From contig NZ_LGED01000196.1 of the NCBI RefSeq assembly GCF_001280085.1, positions 124,001 to 188,000 on the forward strand: DNA of 64,000 nucleotides, read 5' to 3'. The translations under genes were made by a program, and so were the position numbers. The DNA comes from Saccharothrix sp. NRRL B-16348. Lineage in GTDB: Bacteria; Actinomycetota; Actinomycetes; Mycobacteriales; Pseudonocardiaceae. Shown here one piece after another: positions 1 through 10,100 of the stretch (position 1 is its first letter; every line of letters starts with the position of its first letter). The notes under the pieces are model-generated. The model was not told the DNA's origin and made no database searches. It worked only from the letters and a program-made list of their open reading frames with translations.

Positions 1-277
1 TGGTGGCGTGGGTCGCGCCCACCTCGGCGGCGAGGACCACCCGCGCGCGGGCGTTGAACACGAACCGGCCGGCCGGGCGACCACCGGTCGACGCCTCGCT
101 GCCCCCGTCGCTGACCAGGCCGGCGTCCAGCAGCGCGTCCAACCTGGCTCGCACGGTCGACCGGGCCAGCCCGGTGACCGTGGTCAGTTCGGAGCGGGTC
201 CGGGGCACGCCGTCGCGCAGCAGGCGCAGCAGCTCTCCCGGGGACGCGGCGCCGACAGGGGATACGTCTTCTTTCAC
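1..277 (-). CDS. ROK-family transcriptional repressor, N-terminal part (cut by window edge)
   Basis: About 92 residues are visible, reading from GTG at 277 down off the left edge. The sequence shows a winged helix-turn-helix (ELLRLLRDGVPRTRSELTTV, then LARSTVRARLDALLDAGLV) followed by the TGGRPAGRF turn and FNARARVVLAAEVGATHA. This is the start of a ROK repressor: MarR-like DNA-binding head, then a sugar-kinase-like domain that senses a sugar. It diverges from the sugar oxidoreductase and ABC operon starting at 377, so it is the likely local repressor. The start is not certain: the purine-rich GAAGG lies almost against the GTG, closer than a usual ribosome-binding site. Confidence 0.85.
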   Translation of the reverse strand, partial: MKEDVSPVGAASPGELLRLLRDGVPRTRSELTTVTGLARSTVRARLDALLDAGLVSDGGSEASTGGRPAGRFVFNARARVVLAAEVGATHAT

Positions 278-279
278 CC

Positions 280-289
280 TTCAATTGAA
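280..289. promoter_or_regulatory. TTCAATTGAA palindrome upstream of the ROK gene
   Basis: A perfect 10-base palindrome, AT-rich in a very GC-rich setting, sits just upstream of the ROK start and about 50 bases from the divergent promoter. It could be a core repressor operator, or simply part of the ROK gene's own promoter and leader. Position and symmetry are seen; binding is inference. Confidence 0.35.
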
Positions 290-341
290 CCAGAGGTTGC
301 GGGCATACGGCGTCACGCACCGAAACATCCCAGACTTTTGG

Positions 342-370
342 TTGACATCCGCCATTAGTCATCTTACGTT
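342..370 (+). promoter_or_regulatory. Sigma-70-type promoter, probably leaderless
   Basis: TTGACA at 342-347 and TACGTT at 365-370 are separated by 17 bases, a near-consensus actinomycete housekeeping promoter. Transcription would start about 7 bases after the -10 box, which is the A of the ATG at 377. No Shine-Dalgarno sequence lies before that ATG. The oxidoreductase mRNA is therefore probably leaderless. Confidence 0.65.
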
Positions 371-376
371 CGCCGC

Positions 377-1510
377 ATGACTGTGACCCACCTAACTCCA
401 GCGGCCGACAGCGGTCGTGCCGTGCCTCGGACACCGCGGGTGGCCGTGGTGGGCGCCGGCTTCATGGGCCGGGTGCACGCCGAAGCGGCTCGGCGGGCCG
501 GTGCCTCGGTGGTCGCCGCGGTCGCGAGCACGCCGGACGGTTCCGACCACGCCGCGCGGACCACCGGCGCCGAGCGCGGGTACCCGGACCTCGACGCGCT
601 GCTCGCCGAGGCCGGGGCGGACGTGGTGCACGTGTGCACGCCCAACGCCCGGCACGCGGAGGCGGTGGAGGCCGCGCTGGCCGCGGGTGCGCACGTGATC
701 TGCGAGAAGCCGCTGGCCACCGGTGTCGCGGACGCCACCGCGCTGGCCGACGCGGCGGTGGCCGCCGGCCGGGTGGCGACGGTGCCATTCGTCTACCGGT
801 TCCACCCGATGGTGCGCGAGCTGCGGGCCAGGCTGGCGACCGGTCAGGCCGGGGTGGTGTCCACGGTCAGCGGCGGGTACCTGCAGGACTGGCTGTCCCG
901 GCCGGGCGACGACGACTGGCGGGTGGACCCGGCGGTCGGCGGCCCCTCCCGCGCGTTCGCCGACATCGGCTCGCACTGGTGCGACCTGGTCGAGTTCGTC
1001 ACCGGCGACCGCATCCACCGGCTGTCCGCGCAGACGGCCACCGTCCAGCCGCGACCGCGGCCGTCGGCCACGCCGACCGAGGACGCCGCGGTCGTCCAGT
1101 TCACCACCGCGTCCGGGGTCCTGGGCACGGTGGTGGTCTCGCAGGTCGCGGCCGGTCGGAAGAACCGGCTGCACCTGGAGGTCTCCGGCACGGAGTCCAG
1201 CTTCGCGTTCGACCAGGAGGACCCGGAGCGGCTGTGGGTCGGCGGCCGGGACGCCAACCAGGTGCTGTTGCGCGACCCGTCGACCCTGTCTCCTTCGGCG
1301 GCCCGGTACGCGCGGCTGCCCGCCGGCCACGCGCAGGGCTACCAGGACTGCTTCGACGCCTTCGTCGCCGACACCTACCGCGCCGTGCTGGGCGAGGACC
1401 GGCCGGACGGCCTGCCGACCTTCGCCGACGGCCTGCGCGCCGTGCGGATCACCGAAGCGGTCCTGCTGTCCGCCGCGTCGGCGGGGGCCTGGATCGAGGT
1501 GGACCGGTGA
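377..1510 (+). CDS. Gfo/Idh/MocA-family NAD(P)-dependent oxidoreductase
   Basis: A 377-residue cytoplasmic sugar or polyol dehydrogenase. The N-terminal Rossmann fold has the VAVVGAGFMGRVHAEAA nucleotide-binding loop (about residues 22-38), and the family's EKP motif is present in ICEKPLATG. The second half is the alpha/beta substrate domain, with a candidate catalytic DIGSHWCDL segment near residue 195. Family members oxidise inositol, glucose or sugar amines; the substrate cannot be read here. It is the first gene of an operon with a CUT2 ABC transporter and a TIM-barrel isomerase, so it probably acts on the imported sugar. Its start was chosen at the ATG that coincides with the predicted transcription start. 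Confidence 0.9.
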   Translation: MTVTHLTPAADSGRAVPRTPRVAVVGAGFMGRVHAEAARRAGASVVAAVASTPDGSDHAARTTGAERGYPDLDALLAEAGADVVHVCTPNARHAEAVEAALAAGAHVICEKPLATGVADATALADAAVAAGRVATVPFVYRFHPMVRELRARLATGQAGVVSTVSGGYLQDWLSRPGDDDWRVDPAVGGPSRAFADIGSHWCDLVEFVTGDRIHRLSAQTATVQPRPRPSATPTEDAAVVQFTTASGVLGTVVVSQVAAGRKNRLHLEVSGTESSFAFDQEDPERLWVGGRDANQVLLRDPSTLSPSAARYARLPAGHAQGYQDCFDAFVADTYRAVLGEDRPDGLPTFADGLRAVRITEAVLLSAASAGAWIEVDR

Positions 1511-3009
1511 CGGCAGGCGGTGAGGTCGTCGTCCGGCTCACCGGCATCACCAAGAGCTTCCTCGGCGTGCCGGTGCTGCGCGGCGTGGACCTCGAACTGC
1601 GCGCCGGCGAGGTCCACGCGCTCATGGGCGAGAACGGCGCGGGCAAGTCGACGCTGCTCAAGGTGCTGGCGGGCGTGCACCGGCCGGACTCGGGCCAGGT
1701 GGAGGTCGCCGGCAGGCCGGTCGTGTTCTCGACGCCGCGCGAGGCGCAGGAGGCGGGCATCGCGATCATCCACCAGGAGTTCACCCTGCTGGAGCACCGC
1801 ACCGTCGCCGAGAACGTCTACCTGGGCCGCGAACCGGTCCGCCGGGGCCAGGTGGACCGCCGGAAGATGGAGGCGGACACCAAGGAGCTGCTCGACTGGC
1901 TCGGTGAGGACGGCATCGACCCCGCCGCGCCGGTCAGCGGGTTGTCGGTCGCGCGCAAGCAGGTCGTCGAGATCGTCAAGGCGCTGTCCACCGACGCCAA
2001 GGTGCTGGCGATGGACGAGCCGACCGCCGCGCTGGCCGACCAGGAAGTGGAGCTGCTGTACGACCTGGTCGATCGGTTGCGGGCGCGGGGGATCGCGATC
2101 CTCTACGTCTCGCACCGGATGCGCGAGGTGTTCGACCTCAGCCGGCGGATCACCGTGCTCAAGGACGGCGCGTTCGTCACCACCGCCCCGACCGCCGAGC
2201 TGACGTCGGACCAGCTCGTCCGCCACATGGTCGGGCGTTCCCTCGACGCCCTCTACCCCGACCGTGCGACCGAGGCCGAACTCGGCGACGTCCGGTTGGC
2301 GCTGCGCGGCGCGGGCAACGACCGGGTCCGGGGCGTGACGTTCGAGCTGCGCTCCGGTGAGGTCGTCGGCATCGCCGGGCTGCAGGGCTCCGGCCGGTCG
2401 GCCATCGCGCGGGCGATCTGGGGCGTCGAGCCGTTCACCACCGGCACGCTGGAACTCGACGGCGTGCCGCGGCGCGTCACCGACCCGCGCGCCGCGGTCC
2501 GCCTGGGGATCGGCTACGTCACCGAGGACCGCAAGGGCGAAGGGCTGGCCCTGCGGCAGTCGATCCGGGACAACGCGTTGCTGGTGCGGCGGGCCGCGTT
2601 GCCGGGGAGCCGGGGGCGCAAGCGGTCCGACCTGACGGCGTTGCTGGAGTCGGTCGCGGTCGTCGCGCGGGGCGAGCACCAGGAGGTGCGCTACCTGTCC
2701 GGCGGCAACCAGCAGAAGGTGGTGCTGGCCAAGTGGCTCGCCGTCGGACCGCGCGTGCTCGTCGTGGACGAGCCGACGCGGGGCATCGACGTCGGCGCGA
2801 AGCAGGCCGTGCACCGGCTGCTGCGCGAGCTGGCGCGGACCGGGGTCGCGGTCCTGATGATCTCGTCGGAACTGCCGGAGCTGATCGGCATGAGCGACCG
2901 GATCCTCGTCGTCCACGAAGGCGCGATCGCGGGCGAACTGCCCGCGGGCGCCAGTGAGGAGGCCGTCATGGGGCTCGCCACCGGGCACGGGATCGGGGAA
3001 GTGGCGTGA
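1507..3009 (+). CDS. Sugar ABC transporter ATP-binding protein (CUT2, RbsA/XylG type)
   Basis: A 500-residue protein with two ABC cassettes in tandem, as in ribose, xylose and inositol importers. The first has Walker A GENGAGKST, a signature-like LSVARKQVVEI and Walker B VLAMDEPTAAL. The second has a degenerate Walker A (GLQGSGRSA), signature LSGGNQQKVVLAKWL and Walker B VLVVDEPTRGID. A degenerate second P-loop is normal in this family. Start is GTG at 1507, which shares four bases (GTGA) with the stop of the oxidoreductase gene, implying translational coupling. It energises the permeases encoded just downstream. Confidence 0.95.
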   Translation: MTAGGEVVVRLTGITKSFLGVPVLRGVDLELRAGEVHALMGENGAGKSTLLKVLAGVHRPDSGQVEVAGRPVVFSTPREAQEAGIAIIHQEFTLLEHRTVAENVYLGREPVRRGQVDRRKMEADTKELLDWLGEDGIDPAAPVSGLSVARKQVVEIVKALSTDAKVLAMDEPTAALADQEVELLYDLVDRLRARGIAILYVSHRMREVFDLSRRITVLKDGAFVTTAPTAELTSDQLVRHMVGRSLDALYPDRATEAELGDVRLALRGAGNDRVRGVTFELRSGEVVGIAGLQGSGRSAIARAIWGVEPFTTGTLELDGVPRRVTDPRAAVRLGIGYVTEDRKGEGLALRQSIRDNALLVRRAALPGSRGRKRSDLTALLESVAVVARGEHQEVRYLSGGNQQKVVLAKWLAVGPRVLVVDEPTRGIDVGAKQAVHRLLRELARTGVAVLMISSELPELIGMSDRILVVHEGAIAGELPAGASEEAVMGLATGHGIGEVA

Positions 3010-4019
3010 GCGTGGTGCAGCAGAAGATCGAGGTGGCGCGCGGGGCGACCGGCGGGCGTTCCCGGCGGTTCACCTTCACGCCGACCGTCACCGTCTACCT
3101 GGCACTGGTGGCGCTGCTCGTGGTCGGCAGCGTCCTGGTCGGCGTCCAGGGCGGTGTGCTGCTCGACCAGGGCGGCATCCTCAACATCCTGACCCGCAGC
3201 ACCGTGCTGGGGCTGGTCGCGGTCGGGCAGACCATCGTGATCGTCGCCGGGTCGCTCGACCTCTCGGTGGCGTACCTGGTCGGGCTGTGCTCGCTGGTGG
3301 CGGCGGAGACCATGGCGGGCAGCGACGGGATGATGGTGCCCGGCGTGCTGCTGGCGCTCGGCGTCGCCGCCGTCGTGGGCCTGGTCAACGGCCTGGTGGT
3401 CACGGTCCTCAAGGTGAACGCGTTTATCGCCACCCTCGGTGTGGCGCTGATCCTGCGCGGCTATTTGGAGGAGAACTACACCGGGCCGGCGGGCAGCGTG
3501 CCGCGCGCGTTCCAGCACCTCGGGTTCGACCGCATCGGCCCCGTCCCGGTCGGTGTGCTGCTCATGCTGCTCGTCGCCGCGGCGGCGTGGTGGTACCTCA
3601 GGCGCACCCGCGGCGGCTACCACACCTACGCGGTCGGCGGTGACGTGGACGTCGCGCGGCTCTCCGGTGTGCGCACCGGCCGCACGATCGTCATCGCCCA
3701 CGTGCTGTGCGCCGTCGCCGCCGGGCTCGCCGGGGTGTTCCTGGCCAGCCGGCTCGGGTCCGGCGCGCCGTACGTCGGCACGGACGCCGGGTACGACCTG
3801 GAGTCCATCGCGGCCGTCGTGCTCGGTGGCGCGGCGCTGGCGGGCGGTCGCGGCGGTGTCGTCGGCACGATCGGCGGCGTCCTCATCCTGGCCACCCTCG
3901 ACACCATCTTCGACGACCTCGCCGTCGACCCGTTCTTCAAGGACGTCGTGCGCGGTGTCGTCCTCATCGTCGCGGTGGCGCTCTACGCCCGCCGCAAGGT
4001 CTCCAGGAGGTCCGCGTGA
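3006..4019 (+). CDS. Sugar ABC transporter permease (RbsC-like), first of two
   Basis: A 337-residue integral membrane protein of the BPD_transp_2 family. Multiple hydrophobic helices are visible, and the family segment VGQTIVIVAGSLDLSVAYLVG lies near residues 76-96. A glycine-rich AVVLGGAALAGGRGG stretch near residue 275 is the typical coupling region. The GTG start overlaps the ATPase stop by four bases. Two different permease genes in one operon suggest a heterodimeric channel rather than the RbsC homodimer. Confidence 0.93.
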   Translation: MSVVQQKIEVARGATGGRSRRFTFTPTVTVYLALVALLVVGSVLVGVQGGVLLDQGGILNILTRSTVLGLVAVGQTIVIVAGSLDLSVAYLVGLCSLVAAETMAGSDGMMVPGVLLALGVAAVVGLVNGLVVTVLKVNAFIATLGVALILRGYLEENYTGPAGSVPRAFQHLGFDRIGPVPVGVLLMLLVAAAAWWYLRRTRGGYHTYAVGGDVDVARLSGVRTGRTIVIAHVLCAVAAGLAGVFLASRLGSGAPYVGTDAGYDLESIAAVVLGGAALAGGRGGVVGTIGGVLILATLDTIFDDLAVDPFFKDVVRGVVLIVAVALYARRKVSRRSA

Positions 4020-5026
4020 CCACGCCGACCACGTGGCGCCCCCGCCTGGCGGACGGCACCGCGCCCGTGCTGGCGGTGCTGGCCGTGCTGCTGGTGGCGC
4101 TGGCCTTCACCGGCCCCGCCTACTCCGAGCCCACCGGGTACCTGGCGCTGCTCAAGCGCGCCGCGCCGCTGGTGCTCCTGGCGATCGGGCAGTACTTCGT
4201 CATCGTGTCCGGCGGGTTCGACCTGTCGGTGGGCTCGCTGGTCACCGCCGAGGTGGTGATCGCGGCCCGGCTGATCGACGGTCAGGAGTCGGCCACCGGC
4301 TGGGTGATCGTGCTGCTGCTCGGCTTCGGCCTGCTGGTCGGCCTGGTCAACGGGCTGGTCACGACGAAGCTGCTGGTGCCGTCGTTCATCGTGACGCTGG
4401 GGATGCTGCTCATCCTCGACGGCGCGGTGTTCCTGTGGACCGGTGGCGCGCCGCGCGGCGCCCTGTCGCCGTCGTTCCGCGTGTTCGGTCGCGGCGGCGT
4501 CGACCTGCCGGTCCTCGGCCACCTGCCGTGGTCGGTGGTGATCCTGCTCGTCGTCCTCGTCGCCGCGGTGCTGTTCATGCGCGGCGGCACCGGCCGCACG
4601 CTGGTCGCGGTGGGGGACAACGAGAAGGCGGTGCGGCTGGCCGGCGGTCGGGTGGACCGACTCAAGGTGCTGGCGTTCATGTTGTCCGGTCTGCTCGCCG
4701 CGCTGGCCGCGATCCTGCTCGGCGGGTTCGCGGGCGTGTCGGCGCAGGTCGGCCAGGGACTGGAGTTCCGCGCCATCACCGCCGTCGTGCTCGGTGGCGT
4801 CCTGCTCGGCGGCGGACGGGGTTCCGTCGTCGCGGCGGCCGCCGGCGCGCTGACCCTCGAAGCCCTCTTCTCGCTGCTCAACCTGCTCGGCGTCTCCGGC
4901 GCGCTGGAGTCCGCCGTCCAGGGCGTGATCATCATCGCCGCCGTCGCCTACGCCGCCCTCGGCGTCAACACCCGGCTCAGGCTCCGGCGCCGTGCCGGGA
5001 CACCAGAGCCCGCTCCCCGCCAGTAA
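4016..5026 (+). CDS. Sugar ABC transporter permease (RbsC-like), second of two
   Basis: A 336-residue membrane protein homologous to its upstream neighbour. It carries the same family segments (IGQYFVIVSGGFDLSVGSLV near residue 60 and AVVLGGVLLGGGRGS near residue 265). Start is GTG at 4016, overlapping the previous stop, with a strong AGGAGG at 4005-4010 inside the end of the upstream gene. It probably pairs with the first permease to form the sugar channel. Confidence 0.93.
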   Translation: MTTPTTWRPRLADGTAPVLAVLAVLLVALAFTGPAYSEPTGYLALLKRAAPLVLLAIGQYFVIVSGGFDLSVGSLVTAEVVIAARLIDGQESATGWVIVLLLGFGLLVGLVNGLVTTKLLVPSFIVTLGMLLILDGAVFLWTGGAPRGALSPSFRVFGRGGVDLPVLGHLPWSVVILLVVLVAAVLFMRGGTGRTLVAVGDNEKAVRLAGGRVDRLKVLAFMLSGLLAALAAILLGGFAGVSAQVGQGLEFRAITAVVLGGVLLGGGRGSVVAAAAGALTLEALFSLLNLLGVSGALESAVQGVIIIAAVAYAALGVNTRLRLRRRAGTPEPAPRQ

Positions 5027-5046
5027 CCGCCGCACAAGGAGAACCG

Positions 5047-6228
5047 ATGAACAGGAAGTGGTCCGTCGTGGCCGTCGCGGGCCTGCTGGCCATGGCCGGC
5101 TGCAGCAGCGACCTGCCCGTCGACACCGGCATGACCGGCACGACGGGCGCGTCGAAGGACGCCGGCGCGAAGTCGGAGTTCTTCGACCAGGCGCGGTACG
5201 AGCAGCAGTTGAAGTTCCGGTCGACCGCCCCCGAAGGGCCGGCCGACAAGCCGTGGGAGCAGATGATCTCGCCCGCGATGGTCGACACGGCGAAGCTCGC
5301 CAAGCCGGGTGGCGGCTACCACCTGTGCTTCTCCAACGCGTCGGTGGACAACCCGTGGCGGCAGGTCGGGTTCAAGACCATGCAGGAGGAGGTGAAGCTG
5401 CACCCGGAGATCACGAAGTTCACCGTGCTGGACGCGGAGGCCAAGGACGACAAGCAGATCAGCGACATCCAGTCGTTCGCGTCGCAGGGTTGCAGCGCGT
5501 TGGTCGTGTCGCCCAACACCACCGCCACGCTGACCCCGGCGATCGAGGCGGCGTGCAAGACCAACGTGCCGGTGATCGTGTTCGACCGCGGCGTCAACAC
5601 CGCCTGCCCGGTGACGTTCATCCACCCGATCGGCGGGTTCGCGTTCGGCGCGGACGGTGCGGAGTTCCTGAAGGAGAAGGTGAAGTCGGGCGGCAAGGTG
5701 CTGGCCCTGCGGATCCTGCCGGGCGTGGACGTGCTGGAGCAGCGGTGGGCCGCGGCGAACGAGATCTTCGCCGGCAGCGACCTCAAGATCGTGGGTGTCG
5801 AGTTCACCGACGGTGACGCGGCCAAGACCAAGACCATCGTCAACGACTACCTGCAGCGCGAGGGCCAGATCGACGGCGTGTGGATGGACGCCGGCGCGAC
5901 CGCCGTCGCCGCGGTCGAGGCGTTCCAGGACGCGGGCGCGCCGATCCCGCCGTTCGTCGGCGAGGACCAGCAGGACTTCCTGCGGATGTGGGCCGACCAG
6001 AAGATGACCGCCGTCGCGCCCACCTACCCGACCTACCAGTGGCGCACCCCGGTCATCGCCGCGCTGAAGGTGCTCAACGGCCAGCAGGTGCCGAAGGAGT
6101 GGGTGCTGCCGCAGCCGAAGGTCACCCAGGACACCCTCCAGAGCTTCCTGAAGCAGGACATGCCGCCGCTGCACTACGCGATGTGCGGCTGCGAGTCGAT
6201 GCCGGGTTACCCCGCGCCCTGGAAGTGA
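5047..6228 (+). CDS. Sugar ABC transporter substrate-binding lipoprotein
   Basis: A 393-residue secreted receptor of the periplasmic-binding-protein type I fold. The N-terminus is a lipoprotein signal (MNRKWSVVAVAGLLAMAGC); the cysteine at about residue 19 would be lipidated, although the -3 residue is Met rather than the usual Leu. After a low-complexity linker the ligand domain begins near residue 90 (YHLCFSNASVDNPWRQVGF). Start ATG at 5047 follows AAGGAGAA at proper spacing. The gene completes the importer. An internal cysteine-rich end (MCGCESM) is unusual but small. Confidence 0.92.
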   Translation: MNRKWSVVAVAGLLAMAGCSSDLPVDTGMTGTTGASKDAGAKSEFFDQARYEQQLKFRSTAPEGPADKPWEQMISPAMVDTAKLAKPGGGYHLCFSNASVDNPWRQVGFKTMQEEVKLHPEITKFTVLDAEAKDDKQISDIQSFASQGCSALVVSPNTTATLTPAIEAACKTNVPVIVFDRGVNTACPVTFIHPIGGFAFGADGAEFLKEKVKSGGKVLALRILPGVDVLEQRWAAANEIFAGSDLKIVGVEFTDGDAAKTKTIVNDYLQREGQIDGVWMDAGATAVAAVEAFQDAGAPIPPFVGEDQQDFLRMWADQKMTAVAPTYPTYQWRTPVIAALKVLNGQQVPKEWVLPQPKVTQDTLQSFLKQDMPPLHYAMCGCESMPGYPAPWK

Positions 6229-6257
6229 CGGCTTAAACCCCGAGAACGGAGGCACCC

Positions 6258-7115
6258 GTGCACGCCATCGGTGTGAGCAGCTGGGTATGGACGTCACCGC
6301 TGGATGACGACGCGTTGGCCGACCTGGCCGCACGCGCCGCCGGGTGGGGCTTCGACGTGCTCGAACTGCCCGTCGAGCAGGTCGGCGACTGGAACCCGGC
6401 GAGGGCGGCACGGGTGCTCGCGGACCACGGCCTCGACGCGACCGTCTGCCTGGTGATGCCACCGGGCCGGGAACTCGTCGCGGCCGACCGGCCGACCATC
6501 GCCGCCACCCAGGACTACCTGCGGCACGTCGTCGACGTCGCGGCGGAAGTCGGCTCGCCCGTCATCGGCGGCCCGGCGTACGCGTCGGTCGGCCGCACGT
6601 GGCGCATGTCGGCGAGGGAGCGGCACGACCGGATCATCGAGCTGCGCGACAACCTGGCGCCGGTGGTCGAGCACGCCCGGTCGGCGGGCGTGCGGGTCGC
6701 CGTCGAACCCCTCAACCGCTACGAGACCAGCCTGCTCAACACGATCGGGCAGACCCTCGAAGCACTGGACGGGCTGCCCGTCGACGGGTGCGGCGTCGCG
6801 GTCGACGTCTACCACCAGAACATCGAGGAGAAGCACGTCGGCGACGCGATCCGGTCGGCCGCCGGCCGGATCGCGCACGTCCAGGTCTGCGCCAACGACC
6901 GGGGCACACCCGGCGACGACCACCTCGACTGGCCCGACATCCTCGCCGCGCTGGCCGTGGCCGGCTACACCGGGCCGCTGTGCATCGAGTCGTTCACCGG
7001 CGAGAACGCGAGCATCGCGACCGCCGCGTCCATCTGGCGACCGCTCGCGCCGACCCAGGACGCGCTCGCCGTGGACGGGCTGAAGTTCCTGAAGGGGGTG
7101 GTCGGCACCAGCTGA
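6258..7115 (+). CDS. Sugar phosphate isomerase/epimerase (xylose-isomerase-like TIM barrel)
   Basis: A 285-residue TIM-barrel enzyme of the AP-endonuclease-2/xylose-isomerase-like superfamily, close in layout to D-tagatose/psicose 3-epimerases and IolE/IolI-type enzymes. Metal-ligand candidates are Glu in VAVEPLNRYE, Asp in VAVDVYHQNIEE, His in IAHVQVCAND and Glu in LCIESF, a typical four-ligand set. The GTG start follows GGAGG. It lies directly behind the sugar-binding protein, so it probably isomerises the imported sugar or the keto product of the oxidoreductase. The exact substrate is unknown. Confidence 0.88.
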   Translation: MHAIGVSSWVWTSPLDDDALADLAARAAGWGFDVLELPVEQVGDWNPARAARVLADHGLDATVCLVMPPGRELVAADRPTIAATQDYLRHVVDVAAEVGSPVIGGPAYASVGRTWRMSARERHDRIIELRDNLAPVVEHARSAGVRVAVEPLNRYETSLLNTIGQTLEALDGLPVDGCGVAVDVYHQNIEEKHVGDAIRSAAGRIAHVQVCANDRGTPGDDHLDWPDILAALAVAGYTGPLCIESFTGENASIATAASIWRPLAPTQDALAVDGLKFLKGVVGTS

Positions 7116-7180
7116 ACGCGCGTCACCCACAACTCACCGGCGCCGGCACGCCGGGCGGAACAGAAAGCGTGTGGAGGATC

Positions 7181-10100
7181 GTGAGAACCCCTGTTTCCCG
7201 CTTGCGCCCTGTCTTCGGCATCGTGCTGGCGTTCCTCGTCGTGGCCGGATTGCTGCCGGCGACCGCGACGGCCCACCCCGGCCACGACGCGCCGGCCGAG
7301 TTCCGAGCCCTGCTGTTCACCAAGACCGCCGCGGGCGCCTACCGGCACGACTCGATCCCGGCCGGTGTGGCGATGGTCGAGAAGCTCGCCGCCGACCACC
7401 ACTTCGAGGTGGTGCACAGCGAGGACGCCACCCAGTTCACCGACGAGAACCTGGCCGGCTTCGACGTCGTCATCATGCTCCAGAACGGCGGCATGGTCTG
7501 GGACACCGACGCCCAGCGCGCGGCCGTGCGGAAGTTCGTCAACGACGGCGGCGGCATCGTCGCCGTCCACAACGCGACGGACATGAACATCGAGTCGTCG
7601 TTCCCGTGGTGGGACGACTTCGTCAACGGCGGCGCGCACATGACCGCGCACTCCGCCAACGGCCTCACCGCCACCGCCTACCAGGTCGACGAGGTGCACG
7701 AGTCGACCAAGCACCTGCCGGACCGCTGGCAGAAGGCGGAGGAGTGGTACAACTTCAAGCCGGGCATGCGCGGCAAGGTGCACCCGCTGGTCGAGGTGGA
7801 CGAGAAGACCTACGACCCGGGCTCCGAGGCCATGGGCCACGACCACCCGATCACGTGGTGCCGTGACGCCGAGGGCGGCCGGGTCTGGGCGACCGGCATG
7901 GGCCACAACGCCGCCGACTACACCGAGCCGAACTTCGTCGCGCACGTCCTGGGCGGCATCCGCACCGCCGCCGGCGCCGTGCCGTCCGACTGCGGCGCCA
8001 CGGTCGACACCAGCTTCGAGAAGGTGACGCTGGACGACGCCACCCGCGCGCCGACCACGCTGGACATCGCGCCGGACGGGCGGGTGTTCTACACCGAGCT
8101 GCTCGGCGAGGTCCGGGTGCACGACCCCGCCACCGGCGCCACCTCGACGGCGCTGTCCCTGCCCGTCTACAGCGGCGGCGAGGACGGCCTGGTGTCCATC
8201 GCCCTCGCGCCGGACTTCGCGACCAGCAACCACGTCTACCTGTACTACTCCCCGGCGGGCACCGCCGAGATCAACCGGCTGTCCCGGTTCACCGCGCAGG
8301 GCAACGTGATCCGCCCCGACAGCGAGAAGGTCCTGCTGGAGGTGCCCGCGTCGCGCCGGGAGGAACCCGGCCACACCGGCGGGTACCTGGAGTTCGGGCC
8401 GAACGGCAACCTCTACGTCGGTGTCGGCGACGACACCAACCCGTTCCAGTCCAGCGGGTACGCGCCTGTCGACGAACGTCCCGGTCACGACCTGTTCGAC
8501 GCGCAGAAGACCGCGGCGAACACCAACGACCTGCGGGGCAAGATCCTGCGCATCCACCCGGAGCCGGACGGCACCTACACCGTGCCCGCGGGCAACATGT
8601 TCCCGCCGGGCACGGAGAAGACGAAGCCCGAGATCTACGCCATGGGCTTCCGCAACCCGTTCCGCTTCAACGTCGCCTCCGACGGCACGCTCTACCTGGC
8701 CGACTACGGCCCGGACGCGGGCGGCGACAACCCGTCGCGCGGTCCCGGCGGGCTGGTCGAGTGGAACGTCATCAAGGAGCCCGGCAACTACGGCTGGCCG
8801 TACTGCGTCGGCAACAACACCCCGTTCAACGACTTCGACTTCGCCACGAACACCTCCAAGGCGAAGTTCGACTGCGCCAACCCGGTCAACGACTCGCCGA
8901 ACAACACCGGCCTGACCACCCTGCCCGCCGCCAAGGCCGCGACCGTCTGGTACGGCAACGGCGCGGAGGGCGACGAGTTCCCCGAGATGGGCACCGGCGG
9001 CGAGGCGCCGATGGCGGGCCCGCGCTACGAGTTCGACCCGAACCTGGCCTCGGACGTCAAGTTCCCGGAGTACTACGACGGCAAACCGTTCTACTACGAC
9101 TGGGCGCGCAACAAGTTCTGGACGTTCTCGCAGGACGACCAGGGCGGCCTGCTCAAGATCAACGAGTGGTTCAAGAGCGCCGCGCCGCTGGCGCCGATGG
9201 ACATGAAGTTCGGTCCGGACGGCGCCCTCTACGTGGTGGAGTGGGGTGGCGGCTACGGCCGCGACAACCCGGATTCCGGCGTGTACCGGATCGACTACAC
9301 GCAGGGCAACCGGCGGCCGACCGCGAAGGCGACGGCGACGCCGTCCTCGGGCCGGGCGCCGCTGCCGGTGACGTTCTCCGCCGCGGGGTCGAGCGACCCG
9401 GAGGGCACCGCGCTGACCTACGCGTGGACGTTCGGCGACGGCGACACGTCCACCGAGGCCGAGCCGACGCACACCTACCAGGCCGACGGCGTCTACAACG
9501 CCCAGCTCACCGCGACCGACGCGTCCGGCAAGAGCGGCGTGACCAACGTCCGGGTGACGGTGGGCAACACCGCGCCGTCGGTGACCATGACGTCGCCGGT
9601 CGACGGCGGGTTCTTCGACTTCGGTGACAAGGTGGCGTTCGACCTCGACATCACCGACCCCGAGGACGGCGAGCCGGACTGCGCGAAGGCGGTCCTGCAA
9701 CCCGCGCTCGGCCACGAGGCGCACGCGCACCCGATCGACCCGATCAACGCGTGCGAGGGCGAGTTCGCGACCCTGATCGACGAGGGCCACGCCGACGCGG
9801 ACATCTTCTACTCCGTCGACGCGTCCTACACCGACGCCGGTTCGGGCACGCTGCCGCCGCTGGTCGGCCGCGACCTCGCGGTGATCCAGCCCAAGCACAA
9901 GCAGGCCGAGTTCCACCAGGAGTCCTCGGGCGTCACCGTCGGGTCCGACGCCGCCGCCGAGTCGGGCAAGCGGGTCGGCGACCTCGGCGACGGCGACTGG
10001 ATCGCCTTCACCCCGGTGAACTTCCACCAGATCGACCGCGTCACCGCACGGGTGGCGTCGGCGAGCGCCGGCGGTTCGATCGAACTGCGCGAGGACTCGC

